A stretch of DNA of 6,848 nucleotides from Chloroflexota bacterium (GTDB taxonomy: Bacteria > Chloroflexota > Chloroflexia > Thermomicrobiales > UBA6265), in the NCBI GenBank assembly GCA_023423795.1, contig JAFAEX010000035.1, forward strand, positions 1 to 6,848, in the 5' to 3' direction. A program made the translations under genes and the position numbers. Of this stretch, positions 5,653 to 6,848 are shown piece after piece; position 1 is the stretch's first letter; each line of letters opens with the position of its first letter. The notes below the pieces were generated by a model. That model was given only the letters and a program-made list of their open reading frames with translations, searched no databases and had not been told where the DNA came from.

Positions 5653-5964
5653 TTCGGGACGATCGGCCGTCTCCACCCTCGCCCTGGAACCGATCACGAC
5701 CTGCGGGCGCTGTCCGGGGAGTGGGCGCTGGCGATCCGCGACCGGATTCCGGGGGTCGTCGTCCGGTTGGAAGGTCGCCCGGCCGAGCGATCCGGCGAGG
5801 TGGTCATCGTCGTGCTGATGCAGGACGAGGCGACCTACCGCGACCTCGCCGCGTTGCCGGAGCAAGACGTCTGGTACCGCCGCCTGCGCGCGTGCCTGGT
5901 GGACGATCCGGTATGGGACGACATCGCCTGGGACCTCTTCGAGGTCGATCGCGTCGCCGGCTGA
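5626..5964 (+). CDS. Small hypothetical protein with alternating-methionine N-terminus
   Basis: A 112-residue protein that I do not recognise. It begins MSMSMPMPMFG, then appears to be a compact soluble alpha/beta domain: a helix around DLRALSGEWALAIRDRI (25-41), a strand pair VVVRLEG (44-50) and EVVIVVLMQDE (58-68), a helix around 69-90 and an acidic aromatic end (VDDPVWDDIAWDLFEVDRV, 92-110). There is no signal peptide or membrane span. The frame is open back to 5371, but the start at 5626 is preferred: GGAAGG lies six bases upstream, a promoter candidate maps to 5483-5510, and the upstream codons are mostly arginine-rich noise. Five in-frame ATGs (5626, 5632, 5638, 5644, 5650) make the exact start uncertain. 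The gene stands alone on this strand and converges on the Gly-rich gene. The strand-turn-strand and DE residues could suggest a small nucleotidyltransferase-like or regulatory fold, but that is weak. Confidence 0.75.
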   Translation: MSMSMPMPMFGTIGRLHPRPGTDHDLRALSGEWALAIRDRIPGVVVRLEGRPAERSGEVVIVVLMQDEATYRDLAALPEQDVWYRRLRACLVDDPVWDDIAWDLFEVDRVAG

Positions 5965-5980
5965 CGATGGCGGGACGCGA

Positions 5981-6012
5981 AAATGGGGGAGAGGCGTTGC
6001 CGCCCCTCCCCC
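5981..6012 (-). terminator. Intrinsic terminator of the Gly-rich protein gene
   Basis: Arms 5985-5996 and 6001-6012 form a 12-pair stem. Read on the minus strand the loop is GCAA, a GNRA tetraloop, the single non-Watson-Crick position is a G-U wobble, and the stem is followed by ATTTTC. Read on the plus strand the same position is an A-C mismatch and no T-run follows. The asymmetry says the working transcript is the minus-strand one. It lies about 43 bases after the TAG at 6055. Confidence 0.8.
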
Positions 6013-6015
6013 GCT

Positions 6016-6044
6016 GTGCCGGGACCGATCCGGTTGCCCGGCAC
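6016..6044. repeat. Second hairpin in the convergent gap
   Basis: GTGCCGGG (6016-6023) pairs with CCCGGCAC (6037-6044). Inside it ACCG (6024-6027) pairs with CGGT (6031-6034), leaving a two-base bulge and a three-base loop. It lies between the stop of the Gly-rich gene and its terminator, so the message ends in two tandem hairpins. No T-run follows on either strand. Confidence 0.6.
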
Positions 6045-6054
6045 GCCGCCGTCG

Positions 6055-6372
6055 CTAGCTGACGAAGGCGACGTTGTAGTTGCCGCCGGAGGCATCGGCG
6101 ATGGCGGTGCCGCCGTTGGACGTGACGTTGAGGTTGGTGGAGTTGGCCATCGCGCCGCCGTCCACCGCCACGCCGCCGAGCGTGTCGCCCACGCCGATGG
6201 CGTTGCCGGCGTTGCCGCCGGAGTTGATGTCGCCGACCGCGACCGCGCCGCCGTTGGCGGAGGCATCCGCCCCGCCGCCGTTGCCGGCCGATGCGACCTC
6301 GCTGCCGCCGTCGTCACCGCCGCCGAAAATCCGGTCCCACAACCGGCCCTGAGAGAACTCGAACGCGCTCAT
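6055..6372 (-). CDS. Small Gly/Asn/Ala-rich repetitive protein
   Basis: A 105-residue protein that I cannot assign to a family. It has two parts. Residues 1-16 (MSAFEFSQGRLWDRIF) form a short amphipathic aromatic segment. From residue 17 on, the chain is rich in Gly, Asn, Ala, Ser, Val and Asp. GG-centred turns (around 41, 52, 67, 72, 87 and 97) separate short stretches of alternating small or beta-branched residues such as AVAV, AIGV, VAV, TAIADA, ending NYNVAFVS. There is no cysteine, lysine or clear signal peptide. This resembles beta-solenoid or curlin-like sequences in texture only. The start at 6372 has GGGAGG five bases upstream; the frame extends to 6435 but without a better site. Codon third positions are nearly all G or C and a good terminator follows, so the gene is real and probably a single-gene unit. 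I see no clear promoter in the upstream gap. Confidence 0.8.
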   Translation of the reverse strand: MSAFEFSQGRLWDRIFGGGDDGGSEVASAGNGGGADASANGGAVAVGDINSGGNAGNAIGVGDTLGGVAVDGGAMANSTNLNVTSNGGTAIADASGGNYNVAFVS

Positions 6373-6750
6373 GCGTCCCTCCCGCTTGTCGTGGCGCCCG
6401 CGGGCGCGCCGTTGCCGGGCCGTTCCGCCCGGCACATCACCGAACCCCGCGCATCCCCGATGCCACGGAGCCGGTACGCCTGTTTGGACGCCTGCCGCGC
6501 CCGGTTGGTTTCGCCCCGCGCGCCGGTTTGCCGAGGTTCGGCGCGTCGGCGCGGGCGTGAGCGGCGCTGCGATGCCCGTGGATGCCGCGGAACCCGGCGC
6601 ACCGATGCGCCGTCATTTGATCGCCACCGGCGCGGGTGGTAGCCTGACCCGCTGTTGATCCGCCATGCCGTGCCGTGCCGCGCGCCCGTTCCCGGCCGGG
6701 GTGCGCACCGAACCGGGGCCGCCGCCGGGCGTTGCCCGCGAGGGTCGTCG
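6373..6750. other. Divergent intergenic region, no gene seen
   Basis: These 378 bases separate the Gly-rich gene (leftward) from the right-edge gene (rightward). The region holds a 14-base perfect palindrome at 6394-6407 (GCGCCCGCGGGCGC). It also has an 8-base stem with a six-base loop at 6413-6434 (TGCCGGGC and GCCCGGCA) in the leader of the Gly-rich gene, and a rightward promoter candidate at 6617-6645. I see no leftward promoter that stands out. Open frames here are arginine-rich and lack ribosome binding sites. Confidence 0.6.
6617..6645 (+). promoter_or_regulatory. Sigma-70-type promoter candidate for the right-edge gene
   Basis: TTGATC (6617-6622), a 17-base spacer and TAGCCT (6640-6645). 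It sits about 105 bases before the ATG at 6751. The TAGC-T form of the -10 box matches that of the candidate at 5505-5510, which supports both. Confidence 0.45.
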
Positions 6751-6848
6751 ATGAGCGAACGCGACCGCCCCGCCGACCAGCCCGGACCGCCGGAAAGCGC
6801 CGGGAAGGGCGCCCCGCAGACGCCGCCCGCGCCGGAGCGGCCGCGGGC
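6751..6848 (+). CDS. N-terminus of a proline-rich protein, cut by window edge
   Basis: Only 32 full codons are visible, beginning MSERDRPADQPGPPESAGKG and continuing rich in Pro, Glu and Ala with no stop. GAGGG lies six bases upstream of the ATG, and a promoter candidate is at 6617-6645. Such hydrophilic, proline-rich disordered starts often precede a membrane span or a folded domain, but nothing here identifies the product. Confidence 0.55.
   Translation, partial: MSERDRPADQPGPPESAGKGAPQTPPAPERPR

Noticed and set aside
6394..6407. 14-base palindrome as an operator
   Set aside because: It is all G and C in a region of very high GC content, so chance is a sufficient explanation; noted within the intergenic region only.
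5983..6642. 219-codon plus-strand frame over the Gly-rich gene
   Set aside because: It starts inside the terminator stem, lacks a ribosome binding site and mirrors the GG-repeat codons of the minus-strand gene.

Overview
The window is GC-rich bacterial DNA. It looks like a high-GC Chloroflexota-type genome (Thermomicrobia/Sphaerobacter-like). That placement is only an inference from codon use, a twin-arginine substrate-binding protein with a long N-terminal lead, and dispersed palindromic and heptamer repeats; no taxonomic marker gene is present.

Positions 156-5257 form one minus-strand block for peptide uptake and use. In transcription order it holds a Tat-type family 5 substrate-binding protein (5257-3548), a DppB/OppB-type permease (3203-2253), a DppC/OppC-type permease joined to it by a start/stop overlap (2253-1357), and a cytoplasmic M19 membrane-dipeptidase-family metalloenzyme (1223-156). 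The logic is capture of a peptide outside, transport, then hydrolysis inside. The two ATPase subunits such a transporter needs are not in the window. A good promoter (TTGACA box) lies about 160 bases upstream of the binding-protein gene. A 344-base spacer with two strong hairpins separates that gene from the permeases.

Positions 5258-5625 are a divergent promoter region. A small plus-strand gene of unknown function (5626-5964) follows and starts with an alternating-methionine stretch encoded by a hexanucleotide repeat. It converges on a minus-strand gene (6372-6055) for a small Gly/Asn/Ala-rich repetitive protein, which has a clear intrinsic terminator in the 90-base gap between them. The right end carries a promoter candidate and the start of a proline-rich gene (6751 onward) cut by the window edge.

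Two repeat families stand out. One is a long palindrome present twice (1-75 and 3432-3511), with a compensated base-pair change between copies. The other is a 7-base tandem repeat placed in inverted orientation on either side of the dipeptidase gene and next to gene ends. I saw no RNA genes, CRISPR array, transposase or phage genes.
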